Shown here: positions 25,505 to 35,228 of the stretch, piece by piece
Position numbering within the stretch: position 1 is the stretch's first letter
Layout: each line of letters starts with the position of its first letter
Assembly (NCBI GenBank): GCA_030591525.1
Contig: JAUVAV010000030.1
Location: 1-35,405 of the forward strand
Reading direction: 5' to 3'
DNA length: 35,405 nt
Source of the DNA: a candidate division FCPU426 bacterium
GTDB lineage: Bacteria > Oederibacteriota > JAAXVQ01 > JAUVAV01
Translations under genes and position numbers: made by a program
The notes under the pieces: model-generated
The model's database searches: none
The model's input: the letters and a program-made list of their open reading frames with translations, nothing else
What the model was told of the DNA's origin: nothing

Positions 25505-25816
25505 TCAGGTTAAAAGATGTTTTTCCGCCACTGCCCCTTCTTCCAGGGCGTCAAGAATTTCATCAATGGCCTCTTCACTTATGTTTCCATACCATTGCGC
25601 CTGCGGATAAAGCAGCATAACCGGACCCTGGTCGCACATTTTCAAACAGCCGGTAGTGGAGACCACGGCATCGGTCATTCCCCGGTCAGCGAGCTCGCTT
25701 TCCAGATATTGCACCAGGGAAACCGCTCCCTTTTTATGGCAAATTCCCTGAGGTTCTCCATTGGCCCGAAAACTGCAACATACAAAGAAATGGTATTTAG
25801 GTTTTTTTATGCTCAT
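25505..25816 (-). CDS. Thioredoxin-like [2Fe-2S] ferredoxin
   Basis: 103 residues. The cysteine spacing C14-x11-C26-x30-C57-x3-C61 is the signature of the thioredoxin-fold [2Fe-2S] ferredoxins (Clostridium pasteurianum 2Fe ferredoxin and Shethna-protein relatives), several of which are associated with nitrogenase. Start KYHFFVCCSF and TTGCLKMCDQGPVMLLYP are typical. The ATG at 25816 has AGGAG upstream and lies 25 bases after the nifB stop. Possible jobs are electron transfer to nitrogenase or cofactor assembly, or protection by a Shethna-like complex; sequence alone does not choose. Confidence 0.88.
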   Translation of the reverse strand: MSIKKPKYHFFVCCSFRANGEPQGICHKKGAVSLVQYLESELADRGMTDAVVSTTGCLKMCDQGPVMLLYPQAQWYGNISEEAIDEILDALEEGAVAEKHLLT

Positions 25817-25841
25817 ATAAACATGCTCCTTTTAAATAAAT

Positions 25842-26723
25842 TTAATTTGCACAGGCCATTCCAGCCGGCTCCCGCTTTTTCTTTGAGACCCGGTCCAGTA
25901 TTTCCTTTATCTCCGCATTCCGGTTTTCATGCAGCAGGCCGGCCGCATCCGCGCGGCAGCGCTGGCAATGATACATCTGTTTTATGTGTTGGCCGCATTT
26001 CTGCCGGATATCAAAAACTAGTTTAGGGGAAGGAGGTGTCAAATTCTCGAACTCAGTTCCCTCCACTGGGATCAAGGGCATACAGTTAAAAATATCCGCT
26101 CCCAGCCGGCCGGCCGCTTGGGCCACACTCTCGATATGCGTATCATTAACCCCGGGAATCAGTATGCAATTTACCTTAACCGTGAAGCCGGCTTGTTTAA
26201 GCTGCTCCACGGCTTTCAGTTGCCGCAGGCTCAGTAAACGCGCAGCCTCATATCCCCGATAGATTTCCTCTCCATCGCGCACCCAGGCGTAGACTCGTTC
26301 TCCTATGCCGGGATCTACCGCATTAATCGTGATAGTAATATGCGTGGCGCCGTAATATTTAAGCTCCGGTATATAAGGCATGATGTTCAAACCATTAGTC
26401 GCAATACAGAACAATATTTCCGGATAATTAGACCGTATAAGTCTCAAGGTCTCCAGGGTTAGTTCCGGAGCGGCGAAGGCGTCACCCGGGCCGGCTATGC
26501 CGGCCACGGAAACATCCGGTATGATTTTATTAATCAAATTAAAGTATTCCAGGGCCTGAGCCGGGGAAATAACCGCGCTGCTCACTCCAGGCCGGCTTTC
26601 ATTAACGCAACTATATTTGCGGTTACAAAAACGGCACTGAATATTGCATCCGCGGGCTACGGGCAGATGCACCCGGGCGTACTTATGCCGGGCCTCGGCA
26701 TTAAAACAGGGATGAGTATTCAT
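25842..26723 (-). CDS. nifB: FeMo-cofactor biosynthesis radical SAM protein NifB
   Basis: 293 residues. Radical-SAM cluster CNIQCRFC (C26, C30, C33 from the chosen start) within the NifB-specific HKYARVHLPVARGCNIQC and NRKYSCVNESRPGVSS. The end has CQRCRADAAGLLHE. It makes the NifB-co precursor (8Fe-9S-C) from 4Fe clusters. It lacks the C-terminal NifX-like domain, as in archaeal and clostridial forms. The chosen ATG at 26723 has GAGG 9 bases upstream. A GTG at 26738 overlapping the nifN stop (GTGA) is possible and would add five residues. Confidence 0.95.
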   Translation of the reverse strand: MNTHPCFNAEARHKYARVHLPVARGCNIQCRFCNRKYSCVNESRPGVSSAVISPAQALEYFNLINKIIPDVSVAGIAGPGDAFAAPELTLETLRLIRSNYPEILFCIATNGLNIMPYIPELKYYGATHITITINAVDPGIGERVYAWVRDGEEIYRGYEAARLLSLRQLKAVEQLKQAGFTVKVNCILIPGVNDTHIESVAQAAGRLGADIFNCMPLIPVEGTEFENLTPPSPKLVFDIRQKCGQHIKQMYHCQRCRADAAGLLHENRNAEIKEILDRVSKKKREPAGMACAN

Positions 26724-26734
26724 AGTATTAATCC

Positions 26735-28093
26735 TCACATATAAGTATAACCAACTGGAGATTGCGCTTGCGTGTTTTCAATAATCGTATTCACGATCCG
26801 GTCAAAAAGCTGCTGGGTTCCCCGATAGCCGAGATGCAATATCCGCTGTCCGCCAATCCGGTCATGTATGGGAAACCCCACCCTTACCAGCGGAATGCCC
26901 AGCTTACGCGCTATAGAATACCCTTTGCTGTTGCCCAGCATAAAATCCGGCTTCAATTTTCTGCTGATATCATGTATCTCTTCAAAATCCACTCCCTCGC
27001 GGACTTCCAAAGAACGGCCGGATTGGCAAGACAGTTTTTCCAATTCCGCTTTCAGAATTCCGTTGTGGGAGCCGGTCGCGCATAGAACCGGGATTATCCC
27101 GGTTTCCAGAAGAAAACCGGCCATGGCAGCAACCATGTCCGCTTCGCCGAAGACCACGGCTTTTTTTTCGAAGCAATACTTATGCGCGTCCGCGTATGCG
27201 TCGAGCAGCCGTCCGCGCTCCTCCCGTATGGCTTGGGGCGGGCTTTGCCGGCTTATTGTTTCCAGGATTTGCATAAATTCGTCAGTGGCCTGGATGCCGA
27301 TCGGCAAACCGGTAGTGTAGCGTTTAAGCGTAAATTTATGTTCCAGATAAGCGCTTGCGCTCTCCTGGCCGGCCGGACTTCGTCCCAGCTCAATGGCAAA
27401 AGCAAAACCGCCCAATTTTGCCAAATCCTCCACCGAGGTTCCTCCTGACGGTATCTTTTGATACCCATCCCAAGGCCCTCCGTCTAAAGTACAGGAATAA
27501 TCCGGCAATATGATATGGTCCAGTGCAAAATCCGCGAGCAGTTCCTTAAGATAACGAATGTCGGCTGATGAAACCATGTTGGGAAACAAGACCACGCGCT
27601 GAGTTCGTGGAAGCGGCGCAGCGAAGTAAGTTACCAGAGACTTGATAGCCGCGTGAAAACCATCCATATGCGTGCCCTGATAGCTGGGCGTGGATACCGG
27701 AACAATATGCGGCAGGCGCGCGTTGGGTTCTTGCTCAGACTTAAACTCACGCAGATATTGGGGCACATCATCTCCAATGGTCTCACTCAAACAGGTCGTG
27801 GCCACGCCTATCAGCTCGGGCGTGTACTGGGTACAAATATTTTTCAAAGCATTGGTCAAATTATTCTTACCTCCAAAAACCGTCGTGGTCTCCGTGAAAT
27901 TCGAGGAGGCGATGTCAATCGGCTCTTTATAATGGCTTATCAGGTAGCGCCGGATATAAGTGGCGCAGCCCTGGGACCCATGCAAAAGGGGTAAAGCGCC
28001 CTTTATGCCCTTGAAAACCAGGCAGGCTCCCAGCGGGGAGCATAATTTACAGGGATTGCTGGTAGCAGTATGGCTAGGCGCTGTGGTTTGCAT
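26735..28093 (-). CDS. nifN: Nitrogenase FeMo-cofactor scaffold NifN
   Basis: 452 residues. Family landmarks are NPCKLCSPLGACLVFKGIKG, LLHGSQGC (C43), TTCLSETIGDDV (C101), STPSYQGTHMDGF, LGNSKGYSIARKL and PLVRVGFPIHDRIGG. With NifE it forms the tetramer on which NifB-co matures into FeMo-co. Two ATGs are possible: 28099, overlapping the nifE stop as TGATG, and 28093, which is better spaced (8 bases) from GGAAGG and was chosen. Confidence 0.94.
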   Translation of the reverse strand: MQTTAPSHTATSNPCKLCSPLGACLVFKGIKGALPLLHGSQGCATYIRRYLISHYKEPIDIASSNFTETTTVFGGKNNLTNALKNICTQYTPELIGVATTCLSETIGDDVPQYLREFKSEQEPNARLPHIVPVSTPSYQGTHMDGFHAAIKSLVTYFAAPLPRTQRVVLFPNMVSSADIRYLKELLADFALDHIILPDYSCTLDGGPWDGYQKIPSGGTSVEDLAKLGGFAFAIELGRSPAGQESASAYLEHKFTLKRYTTGLPIGIQATDEFMQILETISRQSPPQAIREERGRLLDAYADAHKYCFEKKAVVFGEADMVAAMAGFLLETGIIPVLCATGSHNGILKAELEKLSCQSGRSLEVREGVDFEEIHDISRKLKPDFMLGNSKGYSIARKLGIPLVRVGFPIHDRIGGQRILHLGYRGTQQLFDRIVNTIIENTQAQSPVGYTYM

Positions 28094-28098
28094 TTTCA

Positions 28099-29457
28099 TC
28101 ACCTTCCGCCAGGCGCGCCCGCATAATCGCGCCGGAATAATCTCCAAACCGGGCTCATGATCGAGGCATAAACTTCTTTGATGAAATTTTCCATGCCTTC
28201 ATATCCGGCCAGAGCGGTCTTTCTTTCATGATTATGGTCACAAAATGCGATGCCCAGTTTATAGGCCAGAGGTCGTTCCTTCACCCCGCCGATGAAAATA
28301 TCCACCTTCTTTTCCAGGGAAAAAGCGGCCAGCTCCACCGGATTGGAATCATCCAGAATAACCGTGCCTTCATCGCACATCGAACGCAGGCGTTTATAAT
28401 CATCAGCCCGGCCGGTTTGGGACCCCACCACTACGACCTCCATGCCCAGCAAGCGCAGGGCCTTGATCAGGGAGAAAGCCTTAAACGCCCCTCCCACATA
28501 AACTGCGGCCCGCTTGCCGGTCAGGTGGGGGCGATAGCTATTCACCAGGGACATGCTCTTATGAGTTGCTTCCGCCACTAAGCGCTGCGTGCGCTCTATA
28601 ATCTTCTCATCTTTAAAAAACCGGGCTACCTCCCAAAGCGCTTCCGAAGTATCTTCAATACCTATATAAGATACCCGGATAAACGGTATATTGTATTTGG
28701 CTTCCATCAGTTTGGCCAGATGCAGCATGGAACCGGAGCACTGCACCACATTAAGCGAGGCAGTATGCGCCTGCTTAATATCATCAATGCGGCCGTCCCC
28801 GGTAATAGTGGCAATAACTTCTACTCCCATCTGCTTATAGTATTCGCGGATGATCCAGGTTTCGCCGGCAATGTTGAAATCCCCAAGTATATTGATACTG
28901 TATGGGTATACTTCCGGAATTGACCTGGTACCGACTAATTTAAAAATAGCCTCACAAGCTGCCCGGTACCCGTCGCGTTTGGTCCCGTTAAAACCCGCGG
29001 AATGCACTGCCAATACCGGTATGCTTTTCTCTGCTTCCACCCGGCGGCAGACCGCATCAATATCATCTCCGATAATTCCGGTTATACAGGTGGCATAAAC
29101 AAAAGCCGCTTTGGGACTATGCGCGTCAATTAGTTCACACAGCGCGTGATAGAGTTTTTTTTCTCCCCCGTAAATTACGTCCCTCTCCTGTAAATCCGTG
29201 GAAAAACTCATGCGGTGCAGTTCCGGCCCGGAGGAAAGCGCACCACGGATGTCCCAGGTATAGGCCGCGCAGCCGACAGGACCGTGCACCAGATGCAGTG
29301 CATCCGCAATGGGATAAAGCACTACCCGCGAACCACAGAACACGCAGGCCCGTTGGCTTACAGAACCGGCCGCGCTGTTACGCTCACAGGCCATGGCAAA
29401 GCCGTCTTCACCTTTGCGAAACACCTGCTGTTTGCGTTCTTTCAGTATAGTTCCCAT
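28099..29457 (-). CDS. nifE: Nitrogenase FeMo-cofactor scaffold NifE
   Basis: 452 residues. Cysteines match the [4Fe-4S] ligands of NifE: C38 (SQRACVFCGSR), C63 (HGPVGCAAYTWD) and C124 (YATCITGIIGDD). Other landmarks are INILGDFNIAGETWI, NVVQCSGSMLHLA and YVGGAFKAFSLIKAL. It partners NifN in FeMo-co assembly in the cytoplasm. The ATG at 29457 has GGAGG upstream, 23 bases after nifK. A cysteine pair (C38/C41) gives two options for the first ligand. Confidence 0.95.
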   Translation of the reverse strand: MGTILKERKQQVFRKGEDGFAMACERNSAAGSVSQRACVFCGSRVVLYPIADALHLVHGPVGCAAYTWDIRGALSSGPELHRMSFSTDLQERDVIYGGEKKLYHALCELIDAHSPKAAFVYATCITGIIGDDIDAVCRRVEAEKSIPVLAVHSAGFNGTKRDGYRAACEAIFKLVGTRSIPEVYPYSINILGDFNIAGETWIIREYYKQMGVEVIATITGDGRIDDIKQAHTASLNVVQCSGSMLHLAKLMEAKYNIPFIRVSYIGIEDTSEALWEVARFFKDEKIIERTQRLVAEATHKSMSLVNSYRPHLTGKRAAVYVGGAFKAFSLIKALRLLGMEVVVVGSQTGRADDYKRLRSMCDEGTVILDDSNPVELAAFSLEKKVDIFIGGVKERPLAYKLGIAFCDHNHERKTALAGYEGMENFIKEVYASIMSPVWRLFRRDYAGAPGGR

Positions 29458-29480
29458 TGTTCGCCTCCGCGCTCTTTAAC

Positions 29481-30857
29481 TCACATTACCAGCTCAAAAC
29501 TCTCTTCCGGCGTATCCCGGTCCTTACGGTCCAACAAAACCCCCAGTATTCTCTCCAGCAACTGCATTCCGCCCTGATATCCCACGCTCGGGAAATAGGT
29601 GTGCCCTACCCGGTCGGTAATTGGAAAACCATAACGCACAAAAGGTATATCCTCGTCGCGGGCAATATATTTCCCATAGCTGTTTCCGAGCAACAGATCA
29701 ACGGGCTCGTTTTTTATCCACTGGTGCAGCAGAAAAATGTCCCCGGCGTGCTGCACTTTGGCTTCCGGTACTGCCTGGCCCAAAATTTCCTGCATGCGCC
29801 GCAGGAATTTCTTGCCGCGCGTGCCGGTGAGGACATATACCGGGCGCATATCCAGATCCACTAAAAATTCGCTTAGCGATATCAATTGATCCGGATCGCC
29901 AAAAAGCGCCACTCTTTTCCCAGCCAGATATTGCTGCATATCCGTAATCATATCCACCAGCCGTCCCCGCTCGTAATTAATACTCTCCGGAACTTTCAGA
30001 CGGGAATATGGGCGCAGGGCATTAATAAAGCGGTCCGTTGCCTTAAGCCCGATCGGCAGATCGAGAATTTGACAGGGAACCTTGTACTTGGCATCCAGGG
30101 CCTCGGCCGCTGCCTGAGAAGTAAATTTCCCCAATGCGATAGTCGCTTCGCTGTCACCAATACGCCGCATTTCATGCAGACCGACTCCGCCCTGAGGATA
30201 CATCTGAAACTTCCCGGTCTGCGGTGAATCAACCACACCCGAAGTATCAGGAAACATAATCGTATTTAAGCCCATCTCCTGGCAGAGACGCTTTAGCTCG
30301 CGCATATCCGCCGGTTCCACCCATCCGGGAATAATGTTTATCTGATCATTTTTTCGGCCTTCACCGCCCGAGAGCTGCAGGGCCATGCTTTTAACCATAT
30401 TGGAAAAACCCGTAATATGCGAGCCCACATAACTGGGCGTGCTCGCGGAAATGACCACTTTGCCTTCCGGTATCTTTCCATCTTCATGCGCCTTGCTGAT
30501 AATCTGCGGCACGTCATCTCCGATGGTTTCCGAAAGACAGGTCGTATGTATGGCAACAATGTCAGGATTGTAAATGGTAAATATATTATCGAGCGCCTGC
30601 AAAAGATTTGCCTGCCCTCCGAATACCGAGGCCCCTTCAGTAAAGGAACTGGTGGCTGCCATAATCGGCTCCTTGTAATGCCGGGTCAGCGTGCTGCGGT
30701 GATAGGCGCAGCATCCCTGCGCGCCGTGGCTGTGCGGCAGGCATTTGTGGATTCCCAGGGAAGCGTAGATCGCGCCTATGGGCTGACAGGTCTTGGCCGG
30801 GTTTATGGTTAAAGCCTTCCGGGGGTTAATCTCTTTAGGTGTATGTCTTAATAACAT
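29481..30857 (-). CDS. nifK: Mo-nitrogenase MoFe protein beta subunit NifK
   Basis: 458 residues. P-cluster cysteines C24 (INPAKTCQPIGA), C49 (HGAQGCCAY) and C107 (TTCLSETIGDD) are present, and S142 in STPSYVGSH matches the P-cluster serine position. The protein is about 60 residues shorter than Azotobacter NifK, lacking the N-terminal extension, as in Clostridium pasteurianum. It holds half of the P-cluster and passes electrons towards FeMo-co in NifD. The ATG at 30857 has AGGAGA upstream, 24 bases after nifD. Confidence 0.97.
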   Translation of the reverse strand: MLLRHTPKEINPRKALTINPAKTCQPIGAIYASLGIHKCLPHSHGAQGCCAYHRSTLTRHYKEPIMAATSSFTEGASVFGGQANLLQALDNIFTIYNPDIVAIHTTCLSETIGDDVPQIISKAHEDGKIPEGKVVISASTPSYVGSHITGFSNMVKSMALQLSGGEGRKNDQINIIPGWVEPADMRELKRLCQEMGLNTIMFPDTSGVVDSPQTGKFQMYPQGGVGLHEMRRIGDSEATIALGKFTSQAAAEALDAKYKVPCQILDLPIGLKATDRFINALRPYSRLKVPESINYERGRLVDMITDMQQYLAGKRVALFGDPDQLISLSEFLVDLDMRPVYVLTGTRGKKFLRRMQEILGQAVPEAKVQHAGDIFLLHQWIKNEPVDLLLGNSYGKYIARDEDIPFVRYGFPITDRVGHTYFPSVGYQGGMQLLERILGVLLDRKDRDTPEESFELVM

Positions 30858-30881
30858 GAGAGTTCTCCTATGATTAAAGTA

Positions 30882-32504
30882 CTAGCTTGCCGCGAAATCC
30901 GCCCTGATCTGCTCCTCTTCCTTCCAGGGCGCGTCAATCAGTTTCCAGATCCGGGTATTTATAATCCGGTCGATTTCCCGGTAAAAATTTATAGCTCCCC
31001 GAAACCCGGCATAAGGCCCTCCGTAATCATAACTGTGCAGTTGCTTGCACGGGATCCCGTTTTTCTGCACTCCGTACTTTTCCTTGATACCCGCACAGAA
31101 TATGGCCGGCTTATACAGTTCCAGCAGTTTTTCCTGTTCAAACTGGCTGATATCATCGATGGAAAGCGTATTTTTTTCCATGCTGGGAATCATGCCCTCG
31201 TAATGGTTAAGTGTGATTCCCTGTTTTTCCAGTTCATGCTTTTTCTCCGCGCTCAGACGCGCCTGGTAACGCGTGTTGTCCTTTTCAACTTTCAATTCCT
31301 CGATATTCCGGCTGTCCGCATCCACTTCCAGACCGTCCAATACTTTGCGCCCCTCATAATCATCACGGTGCGCGAATTCATATCCGGCGCCAACCACTTT
31401 CATCCCAATTTCCTTAAAAAGCTCCTGGTAATGATGAGCGCGCGATCCGCCCACAAAAAGCAGAGCCAGCTTGCCTTCCAGGCGCGGCCGCAGCTCGGCC
31501 TGAGCTTTTTCAACCTCCGGCATCTCCTGGGCAATATACTTCTCAACCGCGTCAATTAATTCCGAATCCCCAAAATAACGGGCGATTATACGCAGCGAAT
31601 CAGCCGTGGCCTGCGCCCCGATAAAGTTTATCTTCAGCCAGGGAATACCAAACTTGGCTTGCATCATCTCCGCCATATAATTGATTGAACGATGACACAT
31701 AACCAGATTCAAATCCACGTTATGCGATTTACAGAAATCGTCATAAGATGAATTGCCGCTAAATGTGGAAACCAGCGTAAACCCGCACTCGGCAAACATC
31801 TCCTCCAGCAAAAAGGCATCTCCGCCGATATTATATTCGCCTAAAAGATTGATCTTATACTTGCCGGCTATGGGTTCATCATCCAGCCCCACCACATGTT
31901 TAAAGAGCTGGTTATTAGCGATGTGATGCCCGGCTGACTGGCTGACCCCTTTATATCCTTCGCAACTGAACCCGAATACATTGATCCCCAGCTCCCTTGA
32001 CATTTCCCTGGACACCTGGTGGACATCATCGCCGATCAGTCCTACCGGACAGGTTGCGAAAATTCCAATTGCCTTAGGATGAAGTAAATCATAGGCTTCC
32101 TGGATCGCCTGCTTAAGTTTTTTCTCTCCCCCGAAGATGATTTGTTCTTCCTGCATGTCAGTCGTAAAACAATAGGTCATATAATTCGGCGCATCCGCAC
32201 TTTTCGGCCGGGTCTGGTTGCGGCGGGTCAGCCAACTATAATACGCGCATCCCACCGGGCCATGTATGATTTGCACAATATCCCGCGTCGGACCGAGCAC
32301 CACGCCCCGGCAACCTGCGTAGCAGCAGCCGCGCTGGGTAATAATTCCGGGAACAGTTCTCACATTAGCCTGGATACTGTCGCCTTCTTTTTCCGGGCTG
32401 ATTACCGTGATATGCTTACTGCGTTTACGCTTTACCTTAGTGGGATAGACTTTCAGCAGTTCGTCTTTGATTTTAGCCGCATCCGGCAAACTGGTTTTTC
32501 CCAT
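30882..32504 (-). CDS. nifD: Mo-nitrogenase MoFe protein alpha subunit NifD
   Basis: 540 residues from the ATG at 32504 (AGGAGGG upstream); a longer frame to 32549 overlaps nifI2. P-cluster ligands: C60, C86, C152. FeMo-co ligands: C270 (NLVMCHRSINYM) and H490 (KQLHSYDYGGPY). Substrate-pocket residues Q189 and H193 (SQSAGHHIAN). An extra stretch of about 50 residues between EFAHRDDY (about 382) and GIKEKYG (about 472) is absent from Azotobacter NifD but known from Clostridium. No anfG/vnfG delta subunit is present, so this is the molybdenum enzyme. It reduces N2 to ammonia with NifK and NifH. Confidence 0.97.
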   Translation of the reverse strand: MGKTSLPDAAKIKDELLKVYPTKVKRKRSKHITVISPEKEGDSIQANVRTVPGIITQRGCCYAGCRGVVLGPTRDIVQIIHGPVGCAYYSWLTRRNQTRPKSADAPNYMTYCFTTDMQEEQIIFGGEKKLKQAIQEAYDLLHPKAIGIFATCPVGLIGDDVHQVSREMSRELGINVFGFSCEGYKGVSQSAGHHIANNQLFKHVVGLDDEPIAGKYKINLLGEYNIGGDAFLLEEMFAECGFTLVSTFSGNSSYDDFCKSHNVDLNLVMCHRSINYMAEMMQAKFGIPWLKINFIGAQATADSLRIIARYFGDSELIDAVEKYIAQEMPEVEKAQAELRPRLEGKLALLFVGGSRAHHYQELFKEIGMKVVGAGYEFAHRDDYEGRKVLDGLEVDADSRNIEELKVEKDNTRYQARLSAEKKHELEKQGITLNHYEGMIPSMEKNTLSIDDISQFEQEKLLELYKPAIFCAGIKEKYGVQKNGIPCKQLHSYDYGGPYAGFRGAINFYREIDRIINTRIWKLIDAPWKEEEQIRADFAAS

Positions 32505-32521
32505 TTTATTCCCTCCTGTAA

Positions 32522-32902
32522 CTAAGTATCCAAAATGCTTTCTCCGCATTCACCAGTGCGTACTCGCGCCGCTTCCAAAACCGGCATTACAAATATCTTG
32601 CCGTCGCCGGGTTTGCCGGTACGATTCACTTCCATAATCGTATTTACTACCTTTTTCACCAGGTTGTCAGGAACAATTACTGTCAATGAGCGTTTGGCGA
32701 CCAAGCGCGGTTCCCCGCCCAGTTGGGATACCGCTTCTTCATATCCCTGCCGGGCTCCGTTCATAACCCTGAAATCCACATTCCCTTTGCCCCGGCCGTG
32801 TACGCCGCCAGTGGCGGTAAAAGAGGAAATGCCGGCCTCAGCCAACGCTTTTTTGGTTGTATTCATCATGTTGATTCTGATTACTGCCATTACTTCTTTC
32901 AT
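32522..32902 (-). CDS. nifI2: Nitrogenase-associated PII-like regulator NifI2
   Basis: 126 residues of the PII fold. The start MAVIRINMMNTTKKALAEAG, a T-loop region GGVHGRGKGNVDFRVMNGA, LVAKRSLTVIVPDNLVKKVV and TGKPGDGKIFVMPV are typical. The long T-loop segment and its position after nifI1 identify NifI2. With NifI1 it binds and blocks MoFe protein when nitrogen is plentiful, relieved by 2-oxoglutarate and ATP (known from methanogens). The ATG at 32902 has AAAGGA upstream; the stop is 17 bases from nifD. Confidence 0.94.
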   Translation of the reverse strand: MKEVMAVIRINMMNTTKKALAEAGISSFTATGGVHGRGKGNVDFRVMNGARQGYEEAVSQLGGEPRLVAKRSLTVIVPDNLVKKVVNTIMEVNRTGKPGDGKIFVMPVLEAARVRTGECGESILDT

Positions 32903-32922
32903 AATTACATTCCTTTCTGTGC

Positions 32923-32977
32923 CGGCATTTGTGCCGCATTATCCGGAAATTTGTAAGTATTGCAGGGATGCCCCTGC
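32923..32977 (-). other. Two small hairpins between nifI1 and nifI2
   Basis: CGGCA/TGCCG with a 4-base loop (32923-32936) and GCAGGG/CCCTGC with a 4-base loop (32962-32977). Neither is followed by a T-run, so simple terminators are unlikely. They may stabilise or process the mRNA so that the nifH part accumulates above the rest. Confidence 0.4.
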
Positions 32978-32985
32978 TCCCAAAC

Positions 32986-33312
32986 TCAAGTTTCCTTAAT
33001 TCCGGAGCTGATGGTATATATCTCCTCTACCGGGGAAACAAATATCTTGCCGTCGCCGAAAGCGCCGGCAGATCCGGTGCGGGCTGATTTCAAAACCGCG
33101 TCCAGCACAAACTGCTGTTCACTGTCAGGCACTACAACTAATAGCAGTTCTTTAGGCAGTTCATCATAATGAATCTCGCCCACTTTTAGCCCTCGCTGCT
33201 TGCCCCGGCCAAATACCGATATCTTGGTAACTGCCGGATAACCGGCCTCCATTAAGGCTTCCAAAACTTCGCCGGATTTCTCCGGCCTTACAACCGCTCT
33301 AATCATTTTCAT
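32986..33312 (-). CDS. nifI1: Nitrogenase-associated PII-like regulator NifI1
   Basis: 108 residues. PII pattern MIRAVVRPEKSGEVLEALMEAGYPAVTK, FGRGKQRGLKVGEIHYDELPKELLLVVV and SARTGSAGAFGDGKIFVSPV. It is the partner of NifI2 in the post-translational switch of nitrogenase. Of three possible starts the ATG at 33312 is best (GAGG 8 bases upstream); the GTG at 33321 overlaps that site. It lies 20 bases after nifH. Confidence 0.94.
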   Translation of the reverse strand: MKMIRAVVRPEKSGEVLEALMEAGYPAVTKISVFGRGKQRGLKVGEIHYDELPKELLLVVVPDSEQQFVLDAVLKSARTGSAGAFGDGKIFVSPVEEIYTISSGIKET

Positions 33313-33332
33313 GTTAAGCACCTCGTTTTTTA

Positions 33333-34498
<1,166 letters not shown>

Positions 34499-35191
34499 TT
34501 ACCGGGAAGGTTTTTTTCTATACACCAGCCCGGCAATAAAAATACTGATTTCCAGCAGCAACCAAAGCGGTACGGCCAGCAGGATCTGTGAAATGATATC
34601 CGGCGGAGTCAAAAAAGCCGCTATCATGAATAATAACACGATAACCACCCGGCGTTGCCTTTTCAGCGTGTCCGGTGTAAGCATGCCGAATTGGGACAAA
34701 AAGAAAACCACCAGCGGCAGTTCAAACATCAGCCCAAAAACCAAGAGTATCCAAAACAGGAAAGAAAAATAAGCGCTGATCGAAATCATGGGAGTTAAGG
34801 CGGGCAGGGCTTGACTTAGAAAAAATTGTATGCTCAAGGGCACGATGAGGGCATGGGCAAAAAGCGCTCCGGAAAAAAACAACAAAACGGAAAGCGGTAA
34901 ATACACCAGAATATTTTTCTTCTCTTTTCGGGTCAGTCCTTTGGCAGCAAAGCCCCATAGTTGATAAAAGATAACCGGAATAGCCGCCAGGCAACCGGCA
35001 AATAGGGACACTTTGATTTTTGCCAGGAATGCTTCAAACGGTTTGATAAACACCAATTCCTCAATCGGGCGTGAAAAGAACAGGATTAATTCCTCGGCAA
35101 ACAGATACGCACCAATCGTCGCCAGCACTAATGTAATAACCATCCGGAAGATTCGTTGCCGCAATTCTTCCAGATGTGAAAGGAAGGTCAT
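34499..35191 (-). CDS. tatC: Sec-independent protein translocase TatC
   Basis: 230 residues from the ATG at 35191 (GGAG six bases upstream). It starts MTFLSHLEELRQRIFRMV, the TatC signature, followed by six TM segments; FIKPFEAFLAKIKVSLFAG, GLTRKEKK and FGLMFELPLVVFFL are also typical. TatC recognises twin-arginine signal peptides and, with TatA, exports folded proteins. A longer frame from 35287 overlaps tatA by 59 bases and is not used. It lies 37 bases after tatA. Confidence 0.95.
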   Translation of the reverse strand: MTFLSHLEELRQRIFRMVITLVLATIGAYLFAEELILFFSRPIEELVFIKPFEAFLAKIKVSLFAGCLAAIPVIFYQLWGFAAKGLTRKEKKNILVYLPLSVLLFFSGALFAHALIVPLSIQFFLSQALPALTPMISISAYFSFLFWILLVFGLMFELPLVVFFLSQFGMLTPDTLKRQRRVVIVLLFMIAAFLTPPDIISQILLAVPLWLLLEISIFIAGLVYRKKPSR

Positions 35192-35228
35192 GCTCTGCTC
35201 CGGCTGCTGGTTACGGCCGGAACGCGAG

